Positions 1 through 6,715 are shown, numbered from the stretch's first letter. The stretch: DNA of 8,652 nucleotides from Mesotoga sp. (GCA_011620045.1 WOZY01000178.1:1-8652), one strand, 5' to 3'. Notes: generated by a model not told the origin, from the letters alone. Made by a program: numbers and translations.

Positions 1-1
1 C

Positions 2-718
2 GATTTTTTGGAGAACAACTTTGCCAGAACATCACTGCCCAGCCCGGGCGATGTCATGGAGGCTTTTGAAACACTCTATTTAAGAGGATACGATGAACTT
101 CTTGTCGTGAATCTTTCAAGCGGGCTCAGCGGTACTCACAATCTATTCAAAACGATAGGAGAGCAGTTTGCCAGCGCTCATGAATCGGTCGCTATAGAGT
201 ATGTTGATTCCCTCTCACTTTCTGGTGGTATTGCAATGCTTGTTTACAAGGCTATTAGTATGAAAGAAATGGGAGACTCTCTTAGGGTTATTTCTTCTGA
301 TCTCAGAAGTAGGGCTGGAACGAAAAACTTCGTTTTCTTCGTTCTACCTACGCTTAAGTATCTAAAGCAGAGTGGAAGAATTGGTAGGCTTGAAGGTTCA
401 GTTGGCGAGATTCTAAATGTCAAACCTATTGGCACGATAGGCAGCGATGGAATCTTTACGCTTTCAGGTAAGGCGCGAGGCATGAAGAAGGCAGTTGAGA
501 AGATGGTAGATCGACTAATGGATGTCGCGAAGGGCAAGAAGGTCCTTTGTCTAGCACTTTATCATTCTGGTAGCGAGAAGGACACCATATCCCTTGTTGA
601 CTGGGCAAGAAAAAGGATCTCTTCTCTCTCAGAGACTCTGCTTACGGGAGAGCTGTCATCTGGGATTCTTGTTCACGGCGGAAAAGGGATAATAGGGATT
701 GGGGCGCTAATTGCCTAA
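2..718 (+). CDS. DegV family fatty-acid-binding protein (3' part, N-terminus outside window)
   Basis: DegV/FakB proteins bind a fatty acid in the cytoplasm; in Firmicutes FakB presents it to the kinase FakA for phosphorylation. The reading frame is open to the left edge, starting in the window as D-F-L-E-N-N-F. The TTG at position 8 is an internal Leu codon, not a believable start, because family members are about 280 residues and begin with a G-I-V-T-D-S-type strand that is absent here. About 40-70 residues are therefore missing. Visible family marks are the TSLPSPGD motif at the start of the visible part, the second lipid-site motif SSGLSGT, and the C-terminal glycine-rich strand VHGGKGIIGIG, where many relatives have H-x-GPG. 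Its neighbours suggest no functional link, and a 280-base gap with a promoter separates it from the sugar operon. Family assignment is firm; the particular lipid or a kinase partner cannot be told from here. Confidence 0.88.
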   Translation, partial: DFLENNFARTSLPSPGDVMEAFETLYLRGYDELLVVNLSSGLSGTHNLFKTIGEQFASAHESVAIEYVDSLSLSGGIAMLVYKAISMKEMGDSLRVISSDLRSRAGTKNFVFFVLPTLKYLKQSGRIGRLEGSVGEILNVKPIGTIGSDGIFTLSGKARGMKKAVEKMVDRLMDVAKGKKVLCLALYHSGSEKDTISLVDWARKRISSLSETLLTGELSSGILVHGGKGIIGIGALIA

Positions 719-928
719 AAGAGAAGAAGCACTTCGTATCCCGCCGTTTCGTTACTGGTAAGTGAAACAAGGTCAAATGAAATAGTTTGGAAATTGAACG
801 ATCGCTCCATGTGTGAGCGTGTAAGAGTAATCTAATAATAATAGAAGCAATCTAGAGAAAATCGCCCCTTATTCCCTCTTACGTTCGGTAATTACTCCAA
901 ATGACTTCAGATTAATTCTAAGTTTACT
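719..928. other. Intergenic region degV-lacI, no gene seen
   Basis: This AT-rich stretch has no open frame with coding character. It holds two weak inverted repeats. One lies at 746-768 (GTTTC and GAAAC outer arms, with two G-T pairs inside); the other is at 803-819 (CGCTC and GAGCG, 7-base loop). Neither is followed by a T run, so neither is a convincing terminator for degV. The last 30 bases or so before the -35 box are A/T-rich and could help promoter strength. Confidence 0.5.
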
Positions 929-956
929 TTGACTTCATTAATCATATTGTTATAAT
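929..956 (+). promoter_or_regulatory. Sigma-A-type promoter of the lacI-permease-treT operon
   Basis: A -35 box TTGACT (929-934) is separated by 16 bases from a perfect -10 box TATAAT (951-956). A TG at 948-949 makes it an extended -10. Transcription would start near 962-964, leaving a leader of about 36 bases before the TTG start of lacI. It is the best promoter in the window, and no terminator is seen between lacI and the first permease, so it probably drives the whole cluster. A palindrome overlaps the -10 box, which fits repression by a LacI-type protein. Confidence 0.8.
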
Positions 957-973
957 GGAAGCGATTCCATTAT
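952..973. promoter_or_regulatory. LacI-family operator overlapping the -10 box
   Basis: Two perfect 9-base arms, ATAATGGAA (952-960) and TTCCATTAT (965-973), flank a GCGA centre with the CpG at 962-963 on the symmetry axis. The inner core TGGAAGCGATTCCA (956-969) fits the cre-type consensus TGNAANCGNTNNCA typical of LacI/CcpA-family sites. It covers most of the -10 hexamer and the predicted transcription start, so bound repressor should block RNA polymerase. The likely ligand is the product of the next gene (autoregulation); that is inference. No second good copy was found in the window. Confidence 0.8.
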
Positions 974-984
974 TACGCGATATT

Positions 985-990
985 AAGGAG
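985..990 (+). promoter_or_regulatory. Ribosome binding site deciding the TTG start of lacI
   Basis: AAGGAG lies 8 bases before the TTG at 999-1001. The resulting N-terminus MKRPTIKDVA is the classic LacI-family beginning, so the TTG start is well supported even though it is not ATG. Confidence 0.8.
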
Positions 991-998
991 CGAGTTGC

Positions 999-1988
999 TT
1001 GAAAAGACCCACCATAAAAGATGTTGCATCTCTTTCCGGTGTTGGAACCGGTACCGTTTCTAGGGTTTTGAATGGCGGTTCTGTTAAGGAGACAACGAAA
1101 ATCAAGGTGGTTCGAGCCATTGAAAAGCTTGGATACCAGCCGAACCAGACGGCGAGGACACTTGCAGGGGGAAAGACCAGAAGGATTCTCTTCCTAATGC
1201 CCGAAGTGAGGACCGAGTTCCACTGGAGAGTTATGAAATCGTTTGATGACTTTCTGGACATGATGAATTACGAGATGGTTATATACCCCGTGTTCTCTGA
1301 CAGAAGACTAAACAGACTGAAGAAGGATTCTTCGCTGCTGGAGGACTCAGATGGGGCAGTAATTTGTACAATGAACACAGGATTTTTGTCAAAGAACTAT
1401 ATAAATTTCGGAAACAACATCGTGCTCTTTGAAGCACAATCAGAGGAATTTGATTGTGTATACCTGGATAACATCATGGGGGGAAGGATGGCTGCGGAGT
1501 TACTTATAGACTGTGGCTCGAGTGATTTCTTCGTTATCTCTTTCGAGGAAGAGAACTCGATTCTCGCAACAGAGAATTTTGAGAAGAGGATCGAGGGTTT
1601 TACCGGAGTTCTAGAAAACAAGGGGTATGAGTTCAATCAGGAGAGGCTCGTGTACACGTCTTTCTTCTTCGAAACAGCTTATGAAAAGATTGCCAAGATA
1701 CTTACTGAATACGACAAACCAGGAATATTTGCATTGGCAGACAATTTTGCCCTTGAAGTGCTTCAGACGGCTTCGGCTTTGAAGAAGATACCCGGAAAGG
1801 ATTTTTTTCTCATCGGTTATGACAATCAGAGCTGGACCGAAAGAGCGGGTCTAACAACAATCGAGCAGCCAATGGAAGACATGGGAAGAAAGGCGGCGGA
1901 ATTGATAGTTCAGAAGATAGAAGCTCCGGGGCAATACATTCAGCCGGTAAAATTCCTGCCCAAAATGAAACGCAGGAGAACGGCCTGA
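999..1988 (+). CDS. LacI family transcriptional regulator, probable trehalose/maltose operon repressor
   Basis: This is a cytoplasmic dimeric DNA-binding repressor of 329 residues, normal for the family. Residues 4-25 form the helix-turn-helix (TIKDVASLSGVGTGTVSRVL). The hinge follows with YQPNQTARTLAGG at 47-58; its Leu55 corresponds to the residue that inserts at a central CpG, matching the CpG-centred palindrome in its own promoter. Residues from about 62 form the periplasmic-binding-protein-like effector domain, with VYLDN near 154, FALADN near 244 and GYDNQSW at 273-279. LTTIEQPMEDMGRKAAELI (285-303) is the usual C-terminal signature. The tail ends in a basic KMKRRRTA. TTG is the start because of the AAGGAG before it and the family-typical N-terminus. 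Only 27 bases separate it from the first permease gene, so it is probably co-transcribed. The effector is inferred to be trehalose, maltose or a derivative; the sequence does not prove which. Confidence 0.92.
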   Translation: MKRPTIKDVASLSGVGTGTVSRVLNGGSVKETTKIKVVRAIEKLGYQPNQTARTLAGGKTRRILFLMPEVRTEFHWRVMKSFDDFLDMMNYEMVIYPVFSDRRLNRLKKDSSLLEDSDGAVICTMNTGFLSKNYINFGNNIVLFEAQSEEFDCVYLDNIMGGRMAAELLIDCGSSDFFVISFEEENSILATENFEKRIEGFTGVLENKGYEFNQERLVYTSFFFETAYEKIAKILTEYDKPGIFALADNFALEVLQTASALKKIPGKDFFLIGYDNQSWTERAGLTTIEQPMEDMGRKAAELIVQKIEAPGQYIQPVKFLPKMKRRRTA

Positions 1989-2015
1989 CATTATCCCTAG
2001 TGATGAGGAGGATTT

Positions 2016-3092
2016 ATGGCCAGGAAAGATAAGCTGACTTTAGCTCAGAAGGAACAAAGAACTGCCTACAAATTGCTTCTTCCCGCTCTGTTGATCTTAG
2101 CGGCTGTTGCATTTTATCCCCTGTTTCAGGTTTTCTACACCAGCCTTACTGACAAGGTGTTTGCTTCCGGAACTGATGAGGCACCGAAGTTCATAGGTAT
2201 TGAAAACTATAAGAGTCTTCTCGGACTTACGATTCAAGAGTTGCCACCGATTGTTGATGAAACGACAGGGGATCCCTTAATTGACGAGTCAACCGGAATG
2301 ACTATGTACGAAAGAGCAATTAGAGTTCTGCCGAGAAGTCCGGTAAGATATAGAGAGTGGTTTCAGTTCTCTTTCTTCGGGCGACGTTATGTAGTGGGTG
2401 CGAGAGACCCCGAGTTCATGAAAGCTATATGGAATACGCTGGTCTTCACGGTCATCTCGGTTTTTCTTGAGACTATTCTAGGACTTGGAGTTGCACTAGT
2501 AGTGAACAGCAATTTCAAAGGAAAAGGCATTATGAGGGCAACCATGCTGGTTCCATGGGCAGTAATAACAGTCGTCTCCGCGAGGATATGGGAGTGGATG
2601 CTTCAGCCTACCAGGGCAGGTCTCTTCAATATGGTCCTGAGCAGGCTTGGCTTGGGTGATGGAGGGCTATCGTTCCTGAGTATGCCGACTCTCCAAATGC
2701 CGACTCTAATTGCTGTTGACGTCTGGAAGACGACTCCTTTTATGGCACTCCTGATTCTTGCGGGCCTACAACTTATTCCGAAAGAACTCTACGAAGCTGG
2801 AAGAGTTGATGGGGCAAATAGACTGAGACAGTTCTTCGCCATCACAATGCCGCTTCTCAAACCTACGCTTGCCGTTGCACTTATCTTCAGAACACTTGAT
2901 GCACTGAGAGTATTCGATGTTTTCCAAGTACTTATGGGAAACCGAATGTATTCAATGGCTTCTTATAACTACTACCAGTTGATTGGCAACAGGAATATGG
3001 GTCTTGCCTCAGCAGTAGGTGTGATCATATTCTTTATAATCGGAATCTTTGCAGTGTTGTACATGAGGCTTATGGGAGTTGATAAAGAATGA
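2016..3092 (+). CDS. Sugar ABC transporter permease, MalF type
   Basis: This is the first of two inner-membrane subunits forming the pore of a carbohydrate importer (CUT1 family). The protein has 358 residues and about six hydrophobic helices (roughly 18-44, 137-163, 172-192, 228-252, 282-302 and 328-350). The EAA loop that docks on the ATPase is at 260-283: EAGRVDGA, then FAITMPLLKP. Between helix 1 and helix 2 lies an extracytoplasmic segment of about 90 residues (45-136), longer than in minimal CUT1 permeases but shorter than the large loop of E. coli MalF. A small internal repeat, MPTLQ-MPTL, sits at 223-231. GAGGAGG (2005-2011) is the ribosome binding site. The stop overlaps the start of the second permease (ATGA), implying translational coupling. 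Trehalose/maltose specificity is inferred from the binding protein and TreT downstream. Confidence 0.92.
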   Translation: MARKDKLTLAQKEQRTAYKLLLPALLILAAVAFYPLFQVFYTSLTDKVFASGTDEAPKFIGIENYKSLLGLTIQELPPIVDETTGDPLIDESTGMTMYERAIRVLPRSPVRYREWFQFSFFGRRYVVGARDPEFMKAIWNTLVFTVISVFLETILGLGVALVVNSNFKGKGIMRATMLVPWAVITVVSARIWEWMLQPTRAGLFNMVLSRLGLGDGGLSFLSMPTLQMPTLIAVDVWKTTPFMALLILAGLQLIPKELYEAGRVDGANRLRQFFAITMPLLKPTLAVALIFRTLDALRVFDVFQVLMGNRMYSMASYNYYQLIGNRNMGLASAVGVIIFFIIGIFAVLYMRLMGVDKE

Positions 3093-3955
3093 AGAAGAAT
3101 AGATCGCTCTGGGTTTTGGGGAAGATTGCGTTCTGGATACTTATCATATTCATCTTCTTCTACATGCTCTTCCCCTTCTACTGGGCAGTAAATTCATCGT
3201 TGAAGTCTGAGGCTCAGCTTCAGATGACTCCGGCAACTCTTTTACCCGTTGACAGGGATGGGAAGTTTTCTCCGACGCTTCAGAATTATGTCGCGATTTT
3301 TAACGACGGAACCTTTGTCAGAGCATTGTGGAACAGTACTATTGTTGCGGGTCTTACTACCCTTCTAGCGTTAGGAGTAGGATCGTTTGCAGCCTATGCA
3401 ATGGGCAAGCTAAGGTTCAAAGGAAAGAGGCTTACTTTGTATCTCATTCTGTCTCTCACAATGTTTCCTCAGATTACAGTACTTTCAGGGTTGTATGCCG
3501 TGATTACAACGCTCAACCTAGGAGCCAGATTGAGCTTGATTCTCTCATATATGATATTTACGTTGCCTTTCACAACTTGGGTCCTCACTGCCTTCTTCAA
3601 AGAGCTACCGACGGAGATCATGCAGTCAGCGTGGGTTGACGGTGCTACACCTTTCCAAACTTTCTATATGATATTGCTGCCTTTGACTGCGCCCGCACTT
3701 GTCACGGCCGGTTTACTTGCTTTCATAGCAGCATGGAATGAGTATATTTTTGCTCTCACTTTTACGACTATTGCTCCAGAAGCAAGGACAATTCCGGTCG
3801 CCATTTCTCTGTTCACCGGATCGGTTTCAAGACAAGTACCTTTTGGGGAGATCATGGCTGGAGCTGTCGTTGTGACGGTTCCAGTGGTCGCTCTTGTTTT
3901 CATCTTTCAGAGAAGAATAGTGCAGGGTTTGACTGCGGGAGCAGTGAAGGGCTAA
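3089..3955 (+). CDS. Sugar ABC transporter permease, MalG type
   Basis: This is the second membrane subunit, pairing with the MalF-type protein. It has 288 residues with hydrophobic helices at about 12-34, 80-105, 115-137, 147-168, 195-216 and 255-275. The C-terminus GLTAGAVKG is the typical MalG ending. The EAA loop starts at 179 as QSAWVDGAT and continues to ILLPL; the usual Glu-Ala of the EAA triplet is replaced by Gln-Ser, while the invariant Asp-Gly is kept (Asp184, Gly185). The start overlaps the previous stop by four bases, with GGGAG (3074-3078) 10 bases upstream inside the preceding gene. It is expected to need an ATPase encoded elsewhere, as none is in the window. Assignment to the family is firm; sugar specificity is by context. 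Confidence 0.92.
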   Translation: MKKNRSLWVLGKIAFWILIIFIFFYMLFPFYWAVNSSLKSEAQLQMTPATLLPVDRDGKFSPTLQNYVAIFNDGTFVRALWNSTIVAGLTTLLALGVGSFAAYAMGKLRFKGKRLTLYLILSLTMFPQITVLSGLYAVITTLNLGARLSLILSYMIFTLPFTTWVLTAFFKELPTEIMQSAWVDGATPFQTFYMILLPLTAPALVTAGLLAFIAAWNEYIFALTFTTIAPEARTIPVAISLFTGSVSRQVPFGEIMAGAVVVTVPVVALVFIFQRRIVQGLTAGAVKG

Positions 3956-4091
3956 GACTGGCTATAACTATTCGGTAAGAGACACCGTAAGTGGTCTGAT
4001 GATAATAGGAGGTGATCTGAAGGGTTCTAGAATGAGACTAGGTTTGTAGACAAGATGGTGCTTCAGAAGACTCTTTTAAAGGAGGGGTATT
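3956..4091 (+). other. Gap between malG-type and binding-protein genes, with orphan anti-SD match
   Basis: These 136 bases hold no convincing gene. AGGAGGTGATC (4007-4017) is complementary to the standard bacterial 16S rRNA 3' end over 11 bases, yet no ATG, GTG or TTG lies at a proper distance. In-frame options are only a CTG at 4017 giving a 10-codon ORF that ends in TAG at 4047-4049, or an ATG at 4032 giving five codons. A weak stem with a bulge (AGACAC with GTGGTCT, about 3982-3997) precedes it. No promoter of good quality is seen. The real ribosome binding site of the next gene, AAAGGAGGGG (4078-4087), stands 4-6 bases before its ATG. Confidence 0.5.
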
Positions 4092-5360
4092 ATGAAAAAA
4101 GTTCTATTGACACTTATGGTAGCGTTATTCGCCCTGGTTGCAGTTTCAGAGACCGTTATTACTGTTGCGGCAGGGGCAGTTGGTCAGGAGCTTGAACTGA
4201 CCAAGAAAGCAGCGGAAAGATACATGGAGATTCATCCTGATGTGACTGTAAGAGTTCTGGATACACCAGACATGGTTCAGGACAGGCTCGGGCTCTATCT
4301 CCAATTTTTGGAAGCAAGAAGTCCCGAGATTGATGTCTATCAGGTAGATGTTATTTGGCCCGGTGATCTTGCGCAGCATTTTGTAGATCTTTACGAGTAC
4401 AACGCAGACAAGGTTGTATCTATGCATTTCCCAGCGATAGTTGAAAACAACACGGTCGATGGAAAACTCGTTGCCATACCATGGTTCACAGATGCGGGTC
4501 TTCTATACTATCGAACTGATCTTCTCGAGAAGTATGGGCTTAACCCGCCGACCACGTGGGACGAGCTCGAAGAAGCAGCGAAGATCATCCAGGAAGGAGA
4601 AAGGAAGACAAATCCCGACTTCTGGGGATTTGTGTGGCAGGGCAATGCTTACGAAGGTTTGACATGCGATGCCCTTGAATGGCTCGCATCAAACGATGCA
4701 GGAACAATTATCAGCCCTGATAAGAAGATTACAATAGCAAACGCTAATGCAGTCGAGATTCTTGAAAAAGTAGCTGGTTGGGTTGGAACCATCTCTCCTA
4801 GTGGAGTCTTGACTTTCGCTGAGGAGGACGCCAGAGCGGTTTGGCAAACTGGAAACGCTGCCTTCATGAGAAATTGGCCTTATGCTTATAGCCTAAGTAA
4901 GGGCGAGGACAGCGCCGTCGCGGGCAAGTTCAATGTCTCTCCTCTTCCAGCCGGGAAGAGTGGGAATGGAGCCGCTACGCTCGGTGGTTGGCAACTTTCA
5001 GTCAGCAAGTACAGTAAAAATCCTGAAATAGCTGCGGATTTTGCATTGTTCATGGCCGGTTACGAGATGCAAAAGATGAGAGCTGTTGAAGGTTCTTTCA
5101 ATCCTACGATCGAAGCTCTTTATGCAGATTACGAAGTGCTTGAAGCGAATCCATTCTTTGGTTCACTTTATTACGTATTTACAAACGCTGTTGCTAGACC
5201 TTCAACTGCAACGGCCCCGCGATATAATGAAGTATCTACTCTATTTTTCAAGGCCGTTCACAGTGTCCTCTCCGGAACCGCGGATGCACAGAACGCTCTT
5301 GAAGAGCTTGCCCTCGATCTCGAAGACTTGACTGGATTCGAGGTTGTCTGGGGATTCTAG
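4092..5360 (+). CDS. Extracytoplasmic sugar-binding protein, trehalose/maltose-binding type
   Basis: This is a high-affinity solute-binding protein that delivers sugar to the permease pair. It has 422 residues. A Sec signal peptide occupies about residues 1-20 (MKK, a hydrophobic stretch, then AVSE); no lipobox cysteine follows, so the mature protein is predicted free in the periplasm under the toga rather than lipid-anchored. Family 1 solute-binding-protein marks are DAGLLYYRTDLLEKYGL (134-150), TNPDFWGFVWQGNAYEGL (173-190), NAAFMRNWPYAYSL (255-268), AATLGGW (294-300) and NAVARP (365-370). From memory these blocks match the Thermococcus trehalose/maltose-binding protein and the ThuE/LpqY group closely. 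The aromatic residues in them are those that usually stack on the disaccharide. AAAGGAGGGG sets the ATG start. With treT next door, trehalose is the favoured ligand, with maltose possible; this is inference. Confidence 0.92.
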   Translation: MKKVLLTLMVALFALVAVSETVITVAAGAVGQELELTKKAAERYMEIHPDVTVRVLDTPDMVQDRLGLYLQFLEARSPEIDVYQVDVIWPGDLAQHFVDLYEYNADKVVSMHFPAIVENNTVDGKLVAIPWFTDAGLLYYRTDLLEKYGLNPPTTWDELEEAAKIIQEGERKTNPDFWGFVWQGNAYEGLTCDALEWLASNDAGTIISPDKKITIANANAVEILEKVAGWVGTISPSGVLTFAEEDARAVWQTGNAAFMRNWPYAYSLSKGEDSAVAGKFNVSPLPAGKSGNGAATLGGWQLSVSKYSKNPEIAADFALFMAGYEMQKMRAVEGSFNPTIEALYADYEVLEANPFFGSLYYVFTNAVARPSTATAPRYNEVSTLFFKAVHSVLSGTADAQNALEELALDLEDLTGFEVVWGF

Positions 5361-5381
5361 ACAGGTTTTTCGCTCAGGGTG

Positions 5382-5404
5382 GCTGGCCCCTTCGAGGGGC
5401 CAGC
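5382..5404 (+). promoter_or_regulatory. Perfect GC-rich hairpin between binding-protein gene and treT
   Basis: GCTGGCCCCT (5382-5391) and AGGGGCCAGC (5395-5404) pair perfectly over 10 bases around a TCG loop. It begins 22 bases after the binding-protein stop. No T run follows (the next bases are GTCTCCCCTAATT), so it is not a standard intrinsic terminator. It may protect the 3' end of the abundant binding-protein message or partly attenuate treT. The structure is plain; the function is inferred. Confidence 0.65.
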
Positions 5405-5436
5405 GTCTCCCCTAATTAAGTAAGAGAAGGTGTGAA

Positions 5437-6672
5437 ATGAAGACTGCGCAAGTGATGAAAAAGAAACTGATTGATTATGAACCTTTTGCTGAGAAGAGTT
5501 TGGTCGAGAGCATCCATGAGCTTTCCAGAAGTCTTCGTGGATTGAGGGTCCTGCATATCAACGCGACTTCTTTCGGTGGTGGAGTAGCGGAGATTCTTCA
5601 CACTTTGATTCCCCTCATGAAAGACTGCGGACTAAAGGTTGACTGGAAAGTAATCGATGCGCCTTCGACTTTCTTCGATCTGAGTAAGAGAATGCACAAC
5701 GCTCTTCAGGGAAAGGAAGATTTTCTGTCAGATGAAGACAAGAGACTCTTTGAAAGTGTGGAAGAGGAGAACGCTCGCTTCATCAAGGCAGACGAATACG
5801 ACATTGTTGTCATCCATGACCCGCAGCCCGTTGGTCTGCCTGCCTTCGCAGACTTCGGGAATTGTAAACTGGTCTGGAGGTGTCATATAGATACGTCTTC
5901 ACCCAATCAGACCTTCTGGAACTATCTAAACTTCTTCCTGTCTCATTACGATGCAGGAATCTTCACTCTCAAGAGTTATGCGAAAGACGGTATTTCCATC
6001 AGTAAAATCTATGAGATTCCGCCTTCAATTGATCCGTTGAGCAATAAGAATAGAGAGCTTTCCGATGCTGAGATGGAGCAGGCGTTGAAGAAGCTGGGAA
6101 TCGGGAATGAAGAGCTGGTGATTACTCAAGTATCTAGATTCGACCCCTGGAAGGACCCGATGGGTGTTGTTGATGCTTACAGACAGTTGAAGAGGAAGTT
6201 TGTAGATCTTAAGCTCCTTCTAGTTGGATCTATGGCTTCAGATGATCCTGAGGGATGGAAAATCTACGAGGATTTGCTGAGATATGTTGGCATGGATTAC
6301 GATGTCAAGGTCTTGTCAAACTTCCAGGGAATTGGTGATATTGAGGTGAATGCGGCTCAGAGAGTCAGCAAAGTTGTTATTCAAAAATCGCTTCGAGAGG
6401 GTTTCGCTCTAACCATGAGCGAGGCTATGTGGAAGAAGAGACCAGTTGTAGGAGGTAATGTAGGTGGAATCCCTCTTCAGGTACATCATGGAGTAAACGG
6501 GTATCTTGTGGAAAGTGTAGAAGAAACTGTTGAGTGTACACGCAGGATACTTGAGAACCCGAGTCTCGCAGAAGAGATGGGTGCAAAGGGATTCGAGATT
6601 GTGAAAAAGGACTTTCTCAGTACTCGACACCTCTATCAGTATCTTCAGCTCTTTGCTGATTTGACCGAATAA
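5437..6672 (+). CDS. treT: Trehalose glycosyltransferring synthase (TreT, GT4 family)
   Basis: TreT (EC 2.4.1.245) catalyses NDP-glucose + glucose = trehalose + NDP, reversibly, in the cytoplasm. The protein has 411 residues; archaeal TreT is about the same length. It is a two-domain GT-B fold. In the N-terminal domain are HINATSFGGGVAEILHTL (40-57), HNALQG (87-92), HDPQP (127-131) and WRCHID (147-152). In the C-terminal nucleotide-binding domain are PPSIDPLS (195-202), QVSRFDPWKD with Arg234 and Lys239 that typically hold the donor phosphates, LLVGSMASDDPEGW (261-274) and the GT4 E-x7-E motif with Glu321 and Glu329 (EGFALTMSE). These blocks match remembered Pyrococcus/Thermococcus TreT nearly word for word, so the call is stronger than a generic glycosyltransferase. 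AAGGTG (5427-5432) precedes the ATG by four bases. After a trehalose importer it most likely works in the cleaving direction, giving NDP-glucose and glucose; synthesis as a stress solute remains possible. Confidence 0.92.
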   Translation: MKTAQVMKKKLIDYEPFAEKSLVESIHELSRSLRGLRVLHINATSFGGGVAEILHTLIPLMKDCGLKVDWKVIDAPSTFFDLSKRMHNALQGKEDFLSDEDKRLFESVEEENARFIKADEYDIVVIHDPQPVGLPAFADFGNCKLVWRCHIDTSSPNQTFWNYLNFFLSHYDAGIFTLKSYAKDGISISKIYEIPPSIDPLSNKNRELSDAEMEQALKKLGIGNEELVITQVSRFDPWKDPMGVVDAYRQLKRKFVDLKLLLVGSMASDDPEGWKIYEDLLRYVGMDYDVKVLSNFQGIGDIEVNAAQRVSKVVIQKSLREGFALTMSEAMWKKRPVVGGNVGGIPLQVHHGVNGYLVESVEETVECTRRILENPSLAEEMGAKGFEIVKKDFLSTRHLYQYLQLFADLTE

Positions 6673-6674
6673 CT

Positions 6675-6709
6675 GGATCCCGTCCCGATCCTTTTCGGGA
6701 CAGGGATTC
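6675..6709. terminator. Hairpin between convergent treT and phosphofructokinase genes, likely terminator
   Basis: The left arm ATCCCGTCCCGA (6677-6688) pairs with TCGGGACAGGGAT (6695-6707), with one bulged A (6702) and a loop of about six bases. A G-T and a G-C pair (6675-6676 with 6708-6709) extend the base. It starts two bases after the treT stop and ends six bases before the stop of the minus-strand gene, the usual place for a shared terminator. It lacks a strong T run on either strand, so efficiency is uncertain. Confidence 0.55.
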
Positions 6710-6715
6710 TAATAA

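Noticed and set aside
8..10. TTG at position 8 as the degV start
   Set aside because: The frame is open upstream to the window edge and the family-typical N-terminal strand is missing, so the gene is truncated by the window, not short.
244..537. Minus-strand 97-codon frame inside degV
   Set aside because: Antisense shadow of a clear DegV coding sequence; low-complexity composition and no ribosome binding site.
797..812. Possible second operator (minus strand reads ATGGAGCGATCG)
   Set aside because: Resembles half of the lacI operator but needs a one-base gap, and the other half does not match; too far upstream of the promoter to be claimed.
746..819. Two small inverted repeats as degV terminators
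   Set aside because: Stems contain G-T pairs or only five base pairs, and neither is followed by a T run.
3328..3639. 103-codon plus frame inside the MalG-type gene
   Set aside because: Shadow of a well-supported permease in another frame; the protein looks like no known family.
3929..3968. TTGACT (3929) with TATAAC (3963) as a promoter for the binding-protein gene
   Set aside because: The spacer is 28 bases, far from 16-18; no other -35/-10 pair of quality in the gap.
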